From NCBI GenBank assembly GCA_021159465.1, contig JAGGRR010000023.1:1-33410 (forward strand): a stretch of DNA of 33,410 nucleotides, in the 5' to 3' direction. Position numbers and translations under genes: made by a program. The stretch is from Methanophagales archaeon (lineage in GTDB: Archaea; Halobacteriota; Syntropharchaeia; Alkanophagales; Methanospirareceae). The notes under the pieces were generated by a model. It saw only the letters and a program-made list of their open reading frames with translations. It did no database searches and was not told where the DNA came from. This document shows, piece after piece, positions 23,173 through 30,157 of the stretch (the stretch's first letter is position 1; each line of letters begins with the position of its first letter).

Positions 23173-24303
23173 TTAAGCGACGACGCTCGCAGCCTCAGCG
23201 ATGCTCTCGAAAGCGTCAGGCGCTGCGTCCTTAACAGCCTTCAGGACTTTTCGCCTCGATTTCTTCGGAAGTGCTCTTGCGAAGACTATGAACAGCTCTC
23301 CTCTATCTCTAAGTATTTTCACAGCAACATGAATGATTTTCTTAATGTCGCTAACGTTTGCGAGCTGAATCGTAAGCATGTATTTTTGATCAAGTGAGAG
23401 GCTATCGTATTTGTCAGGATTCTTTATGATTTCGTTGACGTCCACACGAGCTCTGAGGAAAGTTCGGAACTTCAAGCCGAGCTCTCTTCCCACTAATGTC
23501 GGCGCATCTTTCTCGAGGTCAAGCGAGCGTGCTGCTAAAATCGTCCACGTTCGTGGTGTTGCAAATTGTTCAAGCGTTTCTGCATCGTCAGGCTTCTGCA
23601 CAAGATAGTTTTCTCCTTCGTAAGCTGCTAAAAACGCATAGACCCGCTTGTCCCAGGCATCTCCGTATTTCCTGTCCATGTAGTCAACCCAGTCTTTAAG
23701 ACTGGGTGGATCGACTCTTATGACTCTGAAGCGGTTGAGCAAAGGTGCTGGCAGTGGACGAGCAATCGCACTGTCTTCTGGCGTATTTCCTGCTGCGATG
23801 ATGAAAGTGCCGCCGTTTATTGAGATCTGACCGACCTTTCTGTCTAATGCTATTTTGTAAGCCGTTGATAAGACGTCATCTCGCTGGACGTTCGTTATTT
23901 GACGGGTGTGTGGCAACCTGACGACCAGACAACCAGGTACCACACACCTTTCGTCTAAAAACAAGATTCCGCTTGCCGCCTGTAAGCAGCGAGCCCAAAG
24001 CATCGGATAGTAGCGAACGTAATTGCCGTTAACACGAGGTATTCCTATTAGATCCGAGGGTTCGACCTCAGTCAGTCTGAAATCCACGAACAAGAAGTAT
24101 TTATCTGGTGCCTTTAGAATTTCCTGCGCCGCGTCATCACTGTAGTCAATAAATTCTTTGCCGTGCTCTCTTGCCAGCTCTTCAGCACATGTTCGCACCG
24201 TCTCGCTCTTCCCAATTCCTGACGAACCCAGTAGGAGACACGGTGTTTTAGGGTCTTTCTTATATAGACGCTTTAAATAATCAAGCAATTCGCTCGCCTT
24301 CAT
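23173..24303 (-). CDS. MoxR-type AAA+ ATPase with a probable spliced intron
   Basis: AAA+ ATPase of the MoxR (AAA_5) class: Walker A GSSGIGKS (26-33), Walker B ILFLDE (113-118), sensor 1 AAGN (170-173), and arginine finger PLLNRF (R191). Unusually, 17 codons (about 119-135, RCVVPGC onward) follow the Walker B glutamate and separate it from ITNVQRDD, which should come next. The DNA around this insert forms an exact bulge-helix-bulge, and excising 51 nt restores LDEITNVQRDD (see 23899-23949). MoxR ATPases act with VWA proteins such as the one at 18645-20015. It begins 23 bases after paralog F. ATG 24303 follows GGGGGTGA. Confidence 0.88.
   Translation of the reverse strand: MKASELLDYLKRLYKKDPKTPCLLLGSSGIGKSETVRTCAEELAREHGKEFIDYSDDAAQEILKAPDKYFLFVDFRLTEVEPSDLIGIPRVNGNYVRYYPMLWARCLQAASGILFLDERCVVPGCLVVRLPHTRQITNVQRDDVLSTAYKIALDRKVGQISINGGTFIIAAGNTPEDSAIARPLPAPLLNRFRVIRVDPPSLKDWVDYMDRKYGDAWDKRVYAFLAAYEGENYLVQKPDDAETLEQFATPRTWTILAARSLDLEKDAPTLVGRELGLKFRTFLRARVDVNEIIKNPDKYDSLSLDQKYMLTIQLANVSDIKKIIHVAVKILRDRGELFIVFARALPKKSRRKVLKAVKDAAPDAFESIAEAASVVA
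23899..23949 (-). other. Candidate 51-nt bulge-helix-bulge mRNA intron in MoxR gene
   Basis: On the minus strand the 5' side reads TTA, GACG, AAA, GGTGTGTGG and the 3' side reads CCACACACC, CGTC, AAA, TAA. Pairing gives a 9-bp inner helix (with a further CCTG/CAGG inside), a 3-nt AAA bulge, a 4-bp GACG/CGTC helix, a second 3-nt AAA bulge on the opposite strand, and an outer TTA/TAA helix. This is the archaeal tRNA-endonuclease substrate in the correct orientation. Cutting after the second base of each bulge removes 23899-23949 and joins GAA to ATA, restoring the conserved Walker B region in frame. Confidence 0.82.
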
Positions 24304-24326
24304 TCTCTCACCCCCAAAGGAAAAAA

Positions 24327-25184
24327 TCAGAGCTCCGAGAGCACAAAGGGTGCTGCAATCTCACGCATCTTTCTCACAATCTCTTCGCATCTTTCTTTCT
24401 TAGCTTGCAGTTTCTGATAGGCTTCATCGCACATATCTGCAAGCACATCATATAACTCGAGAAAGCGGAGGGAATTTACAAGAACCGTTCCTATGTCTTC
24501 CACACTTCTTATATTTCCGTCGTTGAATAGGATGATGCGAAAAGTTCCTGGCGGATAAGTTAAATCTACACGAATCGAGATTTTATCGAACGCCTCATAG
24601 CTTATCAGTGAGCCCTTATATTTCACATGTGGGTTAAGGATGAGCACTCTGAATTCACCCTCACGAGTGACGATATTCTCATCAAAATATAGTTCTGCGG
24701 TGAGAGATTTTGCAAGTGTGTGGAATTCGGCTAGTTCTTCTCTAATAGTCCTCCGAACATAAGGAACGACTTCATCTCCATATCTCACAAATGTCCGAAA
24801 AACCTCTTCCAGCGTAGGATACCTGCGTTGATCGCTCCAGAACGTCTCGTATATTAGATTTCCTACAATGAGGTAACCACCACCGAGAGGAATCACTCTT
24901 CTTTTGTAGCTGAATGGTTTGAAATAGCCAAACAATTTTATAGCTTCATATTTGTAGTATGAAATCTTCTTCACTAATTTCCACACTCTGTTCATAAGTT
25001 CCTTACACCTTTTGTAAATTTCTGTATCCTTTATCTCTCTGCTTATTCTCCCATTTAGGGTGTTGAGTGCTTTTTCCAAGCAGCTTTCGTAAGCTTCCTC
25101 AGCCCTTATATAATCAATTCTTTTCTTGTCAACCTCCTGTGCAATTCTTTCCAGTTCTTCCTTTATCTTCTCTATCTCTTTCAT
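24327..25184 (-). CDS. P-x2-R-x2-IRE family paralog F, 285 aa
   Basis: Contains a long N-terminal coiled coil (about 1-65), FKPFSYKRRVIPL, LIVGNLIYETF, the core RYGDEVVPYVRRTIREEL, REGEFRVL, a beta region, and the C-terminus RKMREIAAPFVLSEL. It is closest to paralog G, including DNA similarity at the 3' end. It directly precedes the MoxR gene, so family members flank both partners of the MoxR/VWA pair. The ATG is one base from GGGGGA, as in paralog E. Confidence 0.72.
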   Translation of the reverse strand: MKEIEKIKEELERIAQEVDKKRIDYIRAEEAYESCLEKALNTLNGRISREIKDTEIYKRCKELMNRVWKLVKKISYYKYEAIKLFGYFKPFSYKRRVIPLGGGYLIVGNLIYETFWSDQRRYPTLEEVFRTFVRYGDEVVPYVRRTIREELAEFHTLAKSLTAELYFDENIVTREGEFRVLILNPHVKYKGSLISYEAFDKISIRVDLTYPPGTFRIILFNDGNIRSVEDIGTVLVNSLRFLELYDVLADMCDEAYQKLQAKKERCEEIVRKMREIAAPFVLSEL

Positions 25185-25201
25185 TCCCCCAAAGAAAAAA
25201 A

Positions 25202-26041
25202 TCAGAGTCCTGAGAGCACAAAGGGTGCTACTACCTTCTTCATCTCCTTTAGAATTTCATCGCACCGCTCCTTCTTTGCTTGTAGCTTCTCATAGGCTTC
25301 TTCATACATTTCCGCTAATGTATCGTATAGCTCGCTGAGCCGAAGAGGAGCGTAGGGTGTATCGTCCATATCTACCACATCTCTGCTATTAGTGTTAGTG
25401 TTAATCAGGTAGACTGTGCACGATCGAAGAATCTGTGTGAGATCTACATAAATAGTGACTTTGTTGTATGTTTGCCAAAACACCCGCGCCCACCCTTCCG
25501 ACCGCTCAGAATATTCGAAAGAGAGAGTCCTAAACTTTCCCTCACGAGCAGCAAGCTCTCCCTTCATTTCAGCCATGAGTTCTCTTCCCAATCTGCAGAA
25601 CTCTGCAAGCTCTTCTCTAATATTTTTTCGAACATTTGGAATAATCACATCAGCATGTTCTAAGAGTATCTGAAAAATTTCCCTCGCTGTTGACTCTCTA
25701 TATATCTTCGTGTTGGGGGTTGTGGTTATCGTCCTACCTATCGTAAGATATTCTAAAGGTTGGAGTCGAATTACCTTTCTTTTATAGCGGAATGGTTTGA
25801 AATAATCGACAAGTCTTATAGCTTCTTCATCATATCGTGGAAAATTGGAGATTATATATTCGATTTTTCTCCGCAACTCATTACACTTTTTGTAATCCTC
25901 TCCTTCTACGATTTTGCTAGCTAACTTTTCACTCACACGCCCAAACCTTTCGAGAGCTTCACTGTATATTCTTTCTGCTTTCTGTAATTCCTCCACCGAT
26001 TCCTCTAAGTCCGTTATATCTTTTTTAAGGTCTTCCGGCAT
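25202..26041 (-). CDS. P-x2-R-x2-IRE family paralog G, 279 aa
   Basis: Closest relative of F: coiled coil with YSEALERFGRVSEKL, FKPFRYKRKVIRL, YLTIGRTITTT, core EHADVIIPNVRKNIREEL, REGKFRTL, LSELYDTLAEMYEEAYEKL and C-terminus KEMKKVVAPFVLSGL. ATG 26041 lies six bases after GGGGG, the expected spacing, and an in-frame ATG at 26047 touches the site. It follows the secreted transglutaminase-like gene. Function unknown. Confidence 0.72.
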   Translation of the reverse strand: MPEDLKKDITDLEESVEELQKAERIYSEALERFGRVSEKLASKIVEGEDYKKCNELRRKIEYIISNFPRYDEEAIRLVDYFKPFRYKRKVIRLQPLEYLTIGRTITTTPNTKIYRESTAREIFQILLEHADVIIPNVRKNIREELAEFCRLGRELMAEMKGELAAREGKFRTLSFEYSERSEGWARVFWQTYNKVTIYVDLTQILRSCTVYLINTNTNSRDVVDMDDTPYAPLRLSELYDTLAEMYEEAYEKLQAKKERCDEILKEMKKVVAPFVLSGL

Positions 26042-26067
26042 CTTCATCCCCCAAGGGAAAAAATAAA

Positions 26068-26916
26068 TCATATTCTTTTTCTGAGGAAGAGTGCAACGAT
26101 TATAGCCGCCACGAGTGGTGCTGTTGGAGTGGGTGTTGTCGGCTCGGGCGTTATTGGCGTTGGAGTCGGTGTTGTTGGAGTCAGCACAGCACCAGGATTC
26201 ATTCTCATGAAATCTTTGACCGTGTAGAAATCCACGAGGAAATACTCTAACTCAGGAATTACCGCTCCTGAGACATATCCGAAATGCTCTGAATACGTTC
26301 CATCAATCGGGATGAGCACCCAATCTTCAAAGCCATCACCAAGTTCGCAGTGGAGTTTCTGCGCAATCTCTTCAGGAGTGGTCTCAAACACATCAACGAC
26401 ATCGCTCAGCCCAAGCTCAAAAATTGCGTCTGCGGTTGATTCGGGTGCATAAAGAAGGCAAGTTGCGTGATCAACTTCGCCGTCTCCATCGCAGTCGATG
26501 TCGCCTACAAAGGCGATATAACCGTAATAGTTCAGAAGTGAAGCGAAGAGAATTGCGAAGTCCTCGCAGTCTCCTGCCTGCTCTCTCAGCGTTTCTTCAG
26601 GCGTCTGAAAGTAGTCAGGGCCTGGGCGTCCATCACCAACGATTGTTCCTGGCGCGGGCTCAGCGTTTTCATCATCATATCTGTATATGATTGTGGATGT
26701 GAGTGTGTCGTATGCGATTTTCATCTCGTCGAGGTCTAACAACCCGTCGTTGTTTATGTCAAAGGTTGCGAAGACGCTAACGACATAAGGTGTGTAGAAC
26801 TCTGAGGGTGTGCAATTGCTCAGAATTTCAGGCACTTGGGCTTGCGTGGGCGTGATTGAGAGAGGGATTAGTGAGAGCGATAGCACAAGCAGAGCCTTAC
26901 TCACGCTTACTCCCAT
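26068..26916 (-). CDS. Secreted, membrane-anchored transglutaminase-like protein with EF-hand-like loops
   Basis: Residues 1-28 form a signal peptide (KALLVLSLSLIPLS core). An EF-hand/dockerin-like calcium loop follows (DINNDGLLDLDEM), then a transglutaminase/cysteine-protease-like core with GDCEDFA (candidate nucleophile Cys), DHATCLLY (candidate His) and VLIPIDGTY (candidate Asp). A second Asp-rich loop, DIDCDGDGEVD, lies between. The C-terminus is a Thr/Pro stalk (TPTPTPITPEP), a transmembrane helix (APLVAAIIVALFL) and RKRI, so the domain is displayed outside the cell or virion. ATG 26916 follows GGGGGTGTG. It is the only clear membrane protein in the window and may act in virion or surface modification. 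Confidence 0.82.
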   Translation of the reverse strand: MGVSVSKALLVLSLSLIPLSITPTQAQVPEILSNCTPSEFYTPYVVSVFATFDINNDGLLDLDEMKIAYDTLTSTIIYRYDDENAEPAPGTIVGDGRPGPDYFQTPEETLREQAGDCEDFAILFASLLNYYGYIAFVGDIDCDGDGEVDHATCLLYAPESTADAIFELGLSDVVDVFETTPEEIAQKLHCELGDGFEDWVLIPIDGTYSEHFGYVSGAVIPELEYFLVDFYTVKDFMRMNPGAVLTPTTPTPTPITPEPTTPTPTAPLVAAIIVALFLRKRI

Positions 26917-27050
26917 CTCGCACACCCCCAGCACACTCTTCGTTAATCCTTATGAGAACATGGTAGAAAATTTCTGAGCTCTATCTCGTGAGAAAGAGGT
27001 AGCAGAAAGCCTTCAAAGGAAAAATAAGAAGAATTGATTGATCTTGCGGC

Positions 27051-27314
27051 TCAATCTTTCCTTTCCGTATCTTTCTTACGAGTCCCCTCCAGCGGTATTT
27101 TTATTGATACACTATCATCTACACGCTTGACTTCCCATACGGGAAGTTTGTTAGCGACAATCCATGTATAGAGTAGTGCCTCTATTGAGATAACTTTCTG
27201 CCTATCTGTGAGCTTCGGAGACCTAAGAATCTCGTCAAGCTCTTTGATCAGAACGCTTAGCGCAGCTTTGGTCTCTGCAGATAGCTCGGTGTGAACTTCC
27301 TCCTTTTCTTCCAT
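27051..27314 (-). CDS. Small helical protein, 87 aa
   Basis: ATG 27314 follows GGGGGAGAAAAAG. Sequence: acidic start, helices (KAALSVLIKELDEILRS, then KVISIEALLYTWIVANKL), a short strand pair and a Lys/Arg-rich end. No family recognised. A perfect hairpin lies 18-37 bases upstream (27332-27351). The downstream stretch 26935-27050 is non-coding with a T-tract but no clear promoter. Confidence 0.65.
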   Translation of the reverse strand: MEEKEEVHTELSAETKAALSVLIKELDEILRSPKLTDRQKVISIEALLYTWIVANKLPVWEVKRVDDSVSIKIPLEGTRKKDTERKD

Positions 27315-27331
27315 CTTTTTCTCCCCCTTCT

Positions 27332-27351
27332 CCTTCCGGCTGCCCGGAAGG
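27332..27351. promoter_or_regulatory. Perfect 8-bp hairpin in a 5' leader
   Basis: CCTTCCGG and CCGGAAGG enclose CTGC. It lies between the winged-helix gene and the 87-aa gene, just ahead of the latter's ribosome-binding site, and could pause transcription or modulate translation. A mini-frame with its own GGGGGGAG site starts near 27375 and runs through the hairpin; it may be a leader peptide or chance. Confidence 0.45.
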
Positions 27352-27382
27352 GGATATTACTGCCATTTTTCTCCCCCCATCT

Positions 27383-27601
27383 CTACAGCTCAAGAAGCTT
27401 CTTCCCACCGTCTGTTATCTGCACATACGTCTCCTCTGCTTTTATGATTTTCAGAAAGCCGTATGTTGCTAAGAAGTTAACAACACGCCCTACAGTCTCT
27501 CTGCCCAGATTTGTAATCTCGCATATCTCTGTTAGGCTCCTTTCCTTTCCATCTTGCAGGATTTCAAGCATTTCATCCAGCTTTTGAAATATCTCGCTCA
27601 T
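27383..27601 (-). CDS. Winged-helix DNA-binding protein, 72 aa
   Basis: A minimal winged helix: EIFQKLDEMLEILQDG, then the helix-turn-helix SLTEICEITNLGRETVGRVV, then NFLATYGFLKII and a wing (EETYVQITDGGKKLLEL). The pattern resembles archaeal MarR/ArsR-like regulators, probably a transcription factor for the element. ATG 27601 is two bases from GGGGG; the frame extends upstream to 27670 only inside the neighbouring gene. Confidence 0.8.
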   Translation of the reverse strand: MSEIFQKLDEMLEILQDGKERSLTEICEITNLGRETVGRVVNFLATYGFLKIIKAEETYVQITDGGKKLLEL

Positions 27602-27632
27602 TTCCCCCAAAGGAAAAGAGAGAAGAAAAATA

Positions 27633-28052
27633 TTAAAAGTTTGCGGAGAGTATTGCTTCAGCAAGCTCATCGTCTATAGCTTCTAAGAGCAGGAGATTGT
27701 CGTCGGTTTTTGGCAGAAAAGGCCCGATAATTTTGTAGACTTTCCCTTTGAAAAGGGCGAAATTACCTTTCACCTTAGCATCACTCTCTTTGGCGAGAGC
27801 GAGTTTTCCTTCTAAGAACAGTTCGAGCTCGTCGCTGCTTAGAGGCAGCGTTTCTCCACAGTTTGGACAACTGTATTCCTCTTCCTCTTCTACATCAACA
27901 ACATCAAGTGTTTCTACCTCTTCCTCGTTGTAAGAGAGATTGTGGTTGGTCGGATCAAGACACACTCTTGCAGCGATTTCAACATGTCTCACCTCTCTAT
28001 ACACCGCCTTGACTTCGTTTATTTCTTGCTTGCAGAAAGGGCAAAAAGCCAT
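27633..28052 (-). CDS. Zinc-ribbon paralog 4, 139 aa
   Basis: Family features: MAFCPFCKQEI at the start, a longer acidic insert (EEEVETLDVVDVEEEEEYS), CPNCGETLP, then FLEGKLAL, GNFALFKGKVYKI, and LLLLEAIDDELAEAILSANF. Start ATG 28052 overlaps the TGA of paralog 5 (TGATG) and follows GGGGTGAG, so the two are translationally coupled. Same architecture as the MPKCP copies 7 kb away, but with a Lys after the first CxxC. Confidence 0.75.
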   Translation of the reverse strand: MAFCPFCKQEINEVKAVYREVRHVEIAARVCLDPTNHNLSYNEEEVETLDVVDVEEEEEYSCPNCGETLPLSSDELELFLEGKLALAKESDAKVKGNFALFKGKVYKIIGPFLPKTDDNLLLLEAIDDELAEAILSANF

Positions 28053-28441
28053 CACTCGCTCACCCCTGCTTCAGCCTCTAAGATGCACTCAACAACTTCA
28101 TCTTCAAGGCGCTCAAGCAAGACAGCATCATCCTTCTTTCTCACAATCCTGTAGACTTTTCCGTTGTAGAGCGCTAAGTTTTTCCTCAGGTGTTTTATCT
28201 CTGAGATCAATGCTATTTTGAGCTCGCCTTTGAAAAATCTCTCAATCTCTTCCTCGTCGGCCTCTAATGGTAGACCTTTTCCACAGTATGGACAGTATGT
28301 TACCACAATTTTATCGTCAGGCCATACATCATCGCTATACTCCCACGACCCGTCCGGGGAATAATCGATTAGGCTTGATACTTCGTATACAGCTGACCTT
28401 ACGAAATCAAGTTTCTCCTTGCAGAAAGGACATACTGTCAT
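28052..28441 (-). CDS. Zinc-ribbon paralog 5, 129 aa
   Basis: MTVCPFCKEKLD, then YSPDGSWEYSDD, CPYCGKGLPL, an FFKGELKIAL segment, KNLALYNGKVYRI and LLERLEDEVVECILEAE. The PDGSWEY segment matches PDGRWVW in the IS607-split paralog, which helped fix the insertion point there. ATG 28441 follows GGGGGAA. Upstream is an IS200/IS605-like end remnant. Confidence 0.75.
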   Translation of the reverse strand: MTVCPFCKEKLDFVRSAVYEVSSLIDYSPDGSWEYSDDVWPDDKIVVTYCPYCGKGLPLEADEEEIERFFKGELKIALISEIKHLRKNLALYNGKVYRIVRKKDDAVLLERLEDEVVECILEAEAGVSE

Positions 28442-28571
28442 TTCCCCCAGAATGGTGGGAGTTTGTTGACATCCTCCCCGCCCCGAAAGGCGAGGCTTTC
28501 TTAGCGATATTCTGTAATTCGTCTAACTTCTCCCTCTTAATATACACCTCTAGCAGAACATCCCATATCAT
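28407..28571 (-). pseudogene. Truncated small gene ending in the IS end
   Basis: ATG 28571 follows GGGGGG. The first 25 residues (MIWDVLLEVYIKREKLDELQ and on) look like genuine coding sequence; the frame then runs through the IS end (SPFGAGRMS) and into the start of zinc-ribbon paralog 5. The original C-terminus appears lost. Confidence 0.45.
28468..28504 (-). repeat. Orphan IS200/IS605-type right end
   Basis: On the minus strand AAGCCTCGCC, a loop, GGCGGGGAGGATGTCA closely resembles the right end of the TnpB element at 30165-30200 (AAGCCTCGCCC, TTTA, GGGCGGGG, then TGACA). There is no tnpB or clear left end beside it, so it is a solo end or decayed element in opposite orientation. It truncates the small frame starting at 28571. 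Confidence 0.6.
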
Positions 28572-28638
28572 CCCCCCTCAACTCTTCTTCAAATACCCTC
28601 TTCGCTTTCCTTAACTTCTCTAGTAGCACATCTAACAT
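28537..28638 (-). CDS. Possible 33-aa peptide
   Basis: ATG 28638 follows GGAGGGTGA by five bases, a strong site after a standard spacer (28644-28665). The product MLDVLLEKLRKAKRVFEEEL is an amphipathic helix; it overlaps the next small frame, which starts MIWDVLLE. The similar VLLE motifs suggest that one is a duplicate or that a frameshift split one gene in two. Confidence 0.45.
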   Translation of the reverse strand: MLDVLLEKLRKAKRVFEEELRGDDMGCSARGVY

Positions 28639-28677
28639 GTATTTCACCCTCCCCAAAAGGAAAAAAAAGAAAAGTGA

Positions 28678-28886
28678 TTAACCAAATATAAGCTGTTCAA
28701 AAATCTTTGGGACTTTTCCTGATAAGTAGAGCTCTTGCAGTTTCACTCGCACCTCGCCTAATCTACAAAACTCGCCCTCTTTGTTTAAGGGGCATTTTCC
28801 ACATGCATCGTAATTTACACGAGCTCTTAGTTTGTTGAAGCACGGGGGTTGATGTTTGATACACTCGAACTCATAGAAAAAGTAGA
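28678..28886 (-). pseudogene. C-terminal part of a small Cys-rich gene split by the TnpB element
   Basis: Codes for FYEFECIKHQPPCFNKL, then CGKCPLNKEGEFC and a helical end. The CxxCPL-x-FC cluster resembles CEKCPLRRFC near the end of the 33-kb protein (32198-33013). Joined to the 43 bases at 30201-30243 it gives 252 bases, an uninterrupted 83-residue protein with its own ribosome-binding site. The apparent longer frame to 28926 starts inside the insertion. Confidence 0.8.
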
Positions 28887-28923
28887 AACCTCGCCCTTCA
28901 GGGCGGGTAGAAGATAAGAACAA

Positions 28924-28933
28924 CATTTAAATA
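28924..28933 (+). promoter_or_regulatory. TATA box of tnpB, probably leaderless message
   Basis: ATTTAAATAC lies about 25 bases before the ATG at 28955, the spacing expected if transcription starts at or next to the start codon. There is no Shine-Dalgarno, in contrast to the host element's genes. Confidence 0.6.
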
Positions 28934-28954
28934 CTTTCACTCACAACTTAGTAG

Positions 28955-30157
28955 ATGGTCACGCTATCTGTGAAGCTAAAGCTTGAACCTACGGAAGAGC
29001 AGAGGCAGAAGATTATGGATTTGGCAAAGAAGTATAAAGACGCCTTCAACGAGGTCAGCGAATACGCTTTCAGCAATCGTGTTTTCGACCACATCGGATT
29101 GCACAAAGCCCTATACCGTAAGCTCAAGGAGAAATATGCCTTTCAGGCTCAGATCGCCATCTCGGTCATAAGAGAGGTCGCTCAGCACTACGCTTCAGTC
29201 TTTGATCAGTTAGCTGAGAAGTTTCATGTCTCTAAGAGAGATCGCAAGAGGTTAGTTGAGTTGTTCTATAAAGAGGTTAAAAGACCGATCAAAAGAAGGA
29301 AGCTGATTGTCAAGCTCGTTAAGGGAAGAAGCTACGACTTGAAGATAGACCCAAGAGTTTGCTCCATCTCAGTTATTGGTGAAAGATTGAAGAGGATTCC
29401 TTACTACGGTTGGAGCAAGCACTACAAATATATAGAGCTTGGCTACGGAGACGCAACCCTATACTATGAGAGAAGCAACAAGCTCTGGTATCTCATCGTA
29501 TCGGTAGAAGTTCCTGAGAGCGAGCTTAAGCCTAAGAAGGTCGTTGGCGTTGATATAAATGAGCCTTCAGATAGTTTCGTGGCGTTATGTGATAGCTTAG
29601 GAAGAAGTAAGCTTATTGAGTTCTCTCAACAAGTTTTGAGGTTGAAGTCACATTATCAAAAGTTACGCTCACAACTCCAGTCTAAAGGCACTCGCTCCGC
29701 TAAGAGGCGTCTATCATCTCTTAGCGGAGTCGAGAAACGGCTGGTTAGGAACTTTCTGCATGTCGTTGCCAAAGAAATTGTTGAGAACTCGCCATGTGTC
29801 TTTGGTTTAGAGGACTTGAACGGTATCAGAGAGCGTAGAGAGAGACATGCTAAGTTCAGCGGCGAGAAAAGAAGGTTGTTCAGTCAGTGGTGTTTCAGAG
29901 AGCTTCAAACGCTGATCGAATACAAAGCCAAACTCTGCGGAAGCAAAGTCATTTACGTTGACTCGCAGTATACATCAATCAGCTGTCCGGTGTGTGGCTA
30001 CACTGCTAAGGAAAACAGAGACAAGAAGAGGTTCTGTTGCAGGAACTGTGGATTCGAAGAGCATGCAGATATTGTCGGTGCTAAAAACATTATGTTGAGG
30101 GTTTTGAAAGACCTTCAGAACGGGGCGCTTGTCAGCCGTCCCGATGCTCCCCCTTAA
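28955..30157 (+). CDS. tnpB: TnpB, RNA-guided nuclease (IS605/IS1341 type)
   Basis: 400 aa with all canonical motifs: RuvC-I GVDINEPSDSF (D200), RuvC-II FGLEDLNGI (E286), a zinc ribbon CPVCG (344, 347) with CCRNCG (362, 365), and RuvC-III HADIVGAKN (D371). TnpB uses an omega RNA from the element's right end to cut DNA matching the empty donor site and so favours retention of the element. It is the only protein gene on the plus strand. Active-site residues are intact, so it is likely functional. Confidence 0.92.
   Translation: MVTLSVKLKLEPTEEQRQKIMDLAKKYKDAFNEVSEYAFSNRVFDHIGLHKALYRKLKEKYAFQAQIAISVIREVAQHYASVFDQLAEKFHVSKRDRKRLVELFYKEVKRPIKRRKLIVKLVKGRSYDLKIDPRVCSISVIGERLKRIPYYGWSKHYKYIELGYGDATLYYERSNKLWYLIVSVEVPESELKPKKVVGVDINEPSDSFVALCDSLGRSKLIEFSQQVLRLKSHYQKLRSQLQSKGTRSAKRRLSSLSGVEKRLVRNFLHVVAKEIVENSPCVFGLEDLNGIRERRERHAKFSGEKRRLFSQWCFRELQTLIEYKAKLCGSKVIYVDSQYTSISCPVCGYTAKENRDKKRFCCRNCGFEEHADIVGAKNIMLRVLKDLQNGALVSRPDAPP

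Noticed and set aside
23899-23949. MoxR insert as an intein or simple palindromic insertion
   Set aside because: It is far too short for an intein. A chance palindrome would not explain two 3-nt bulges flanking a 4-bp helix in the right orientation plus exact restoration of Walker B. A small mobile palindrome with an ACGAA duplication remains a weaker alternative.
27246-27375. Mini-frame MAVISPSGQPEG with a GGGGGG site
   Set aside because: It overlaps the 87-aa gene in another frame and lacks convincing protein character; kept only as a possible leader peptide in the hairpin entry.
28678-28926. 82-aa gene starting at 28926
   Set aside because: Its first residues are encoded by the transposon's left-end hairpin; the true start is across the element at 30243.
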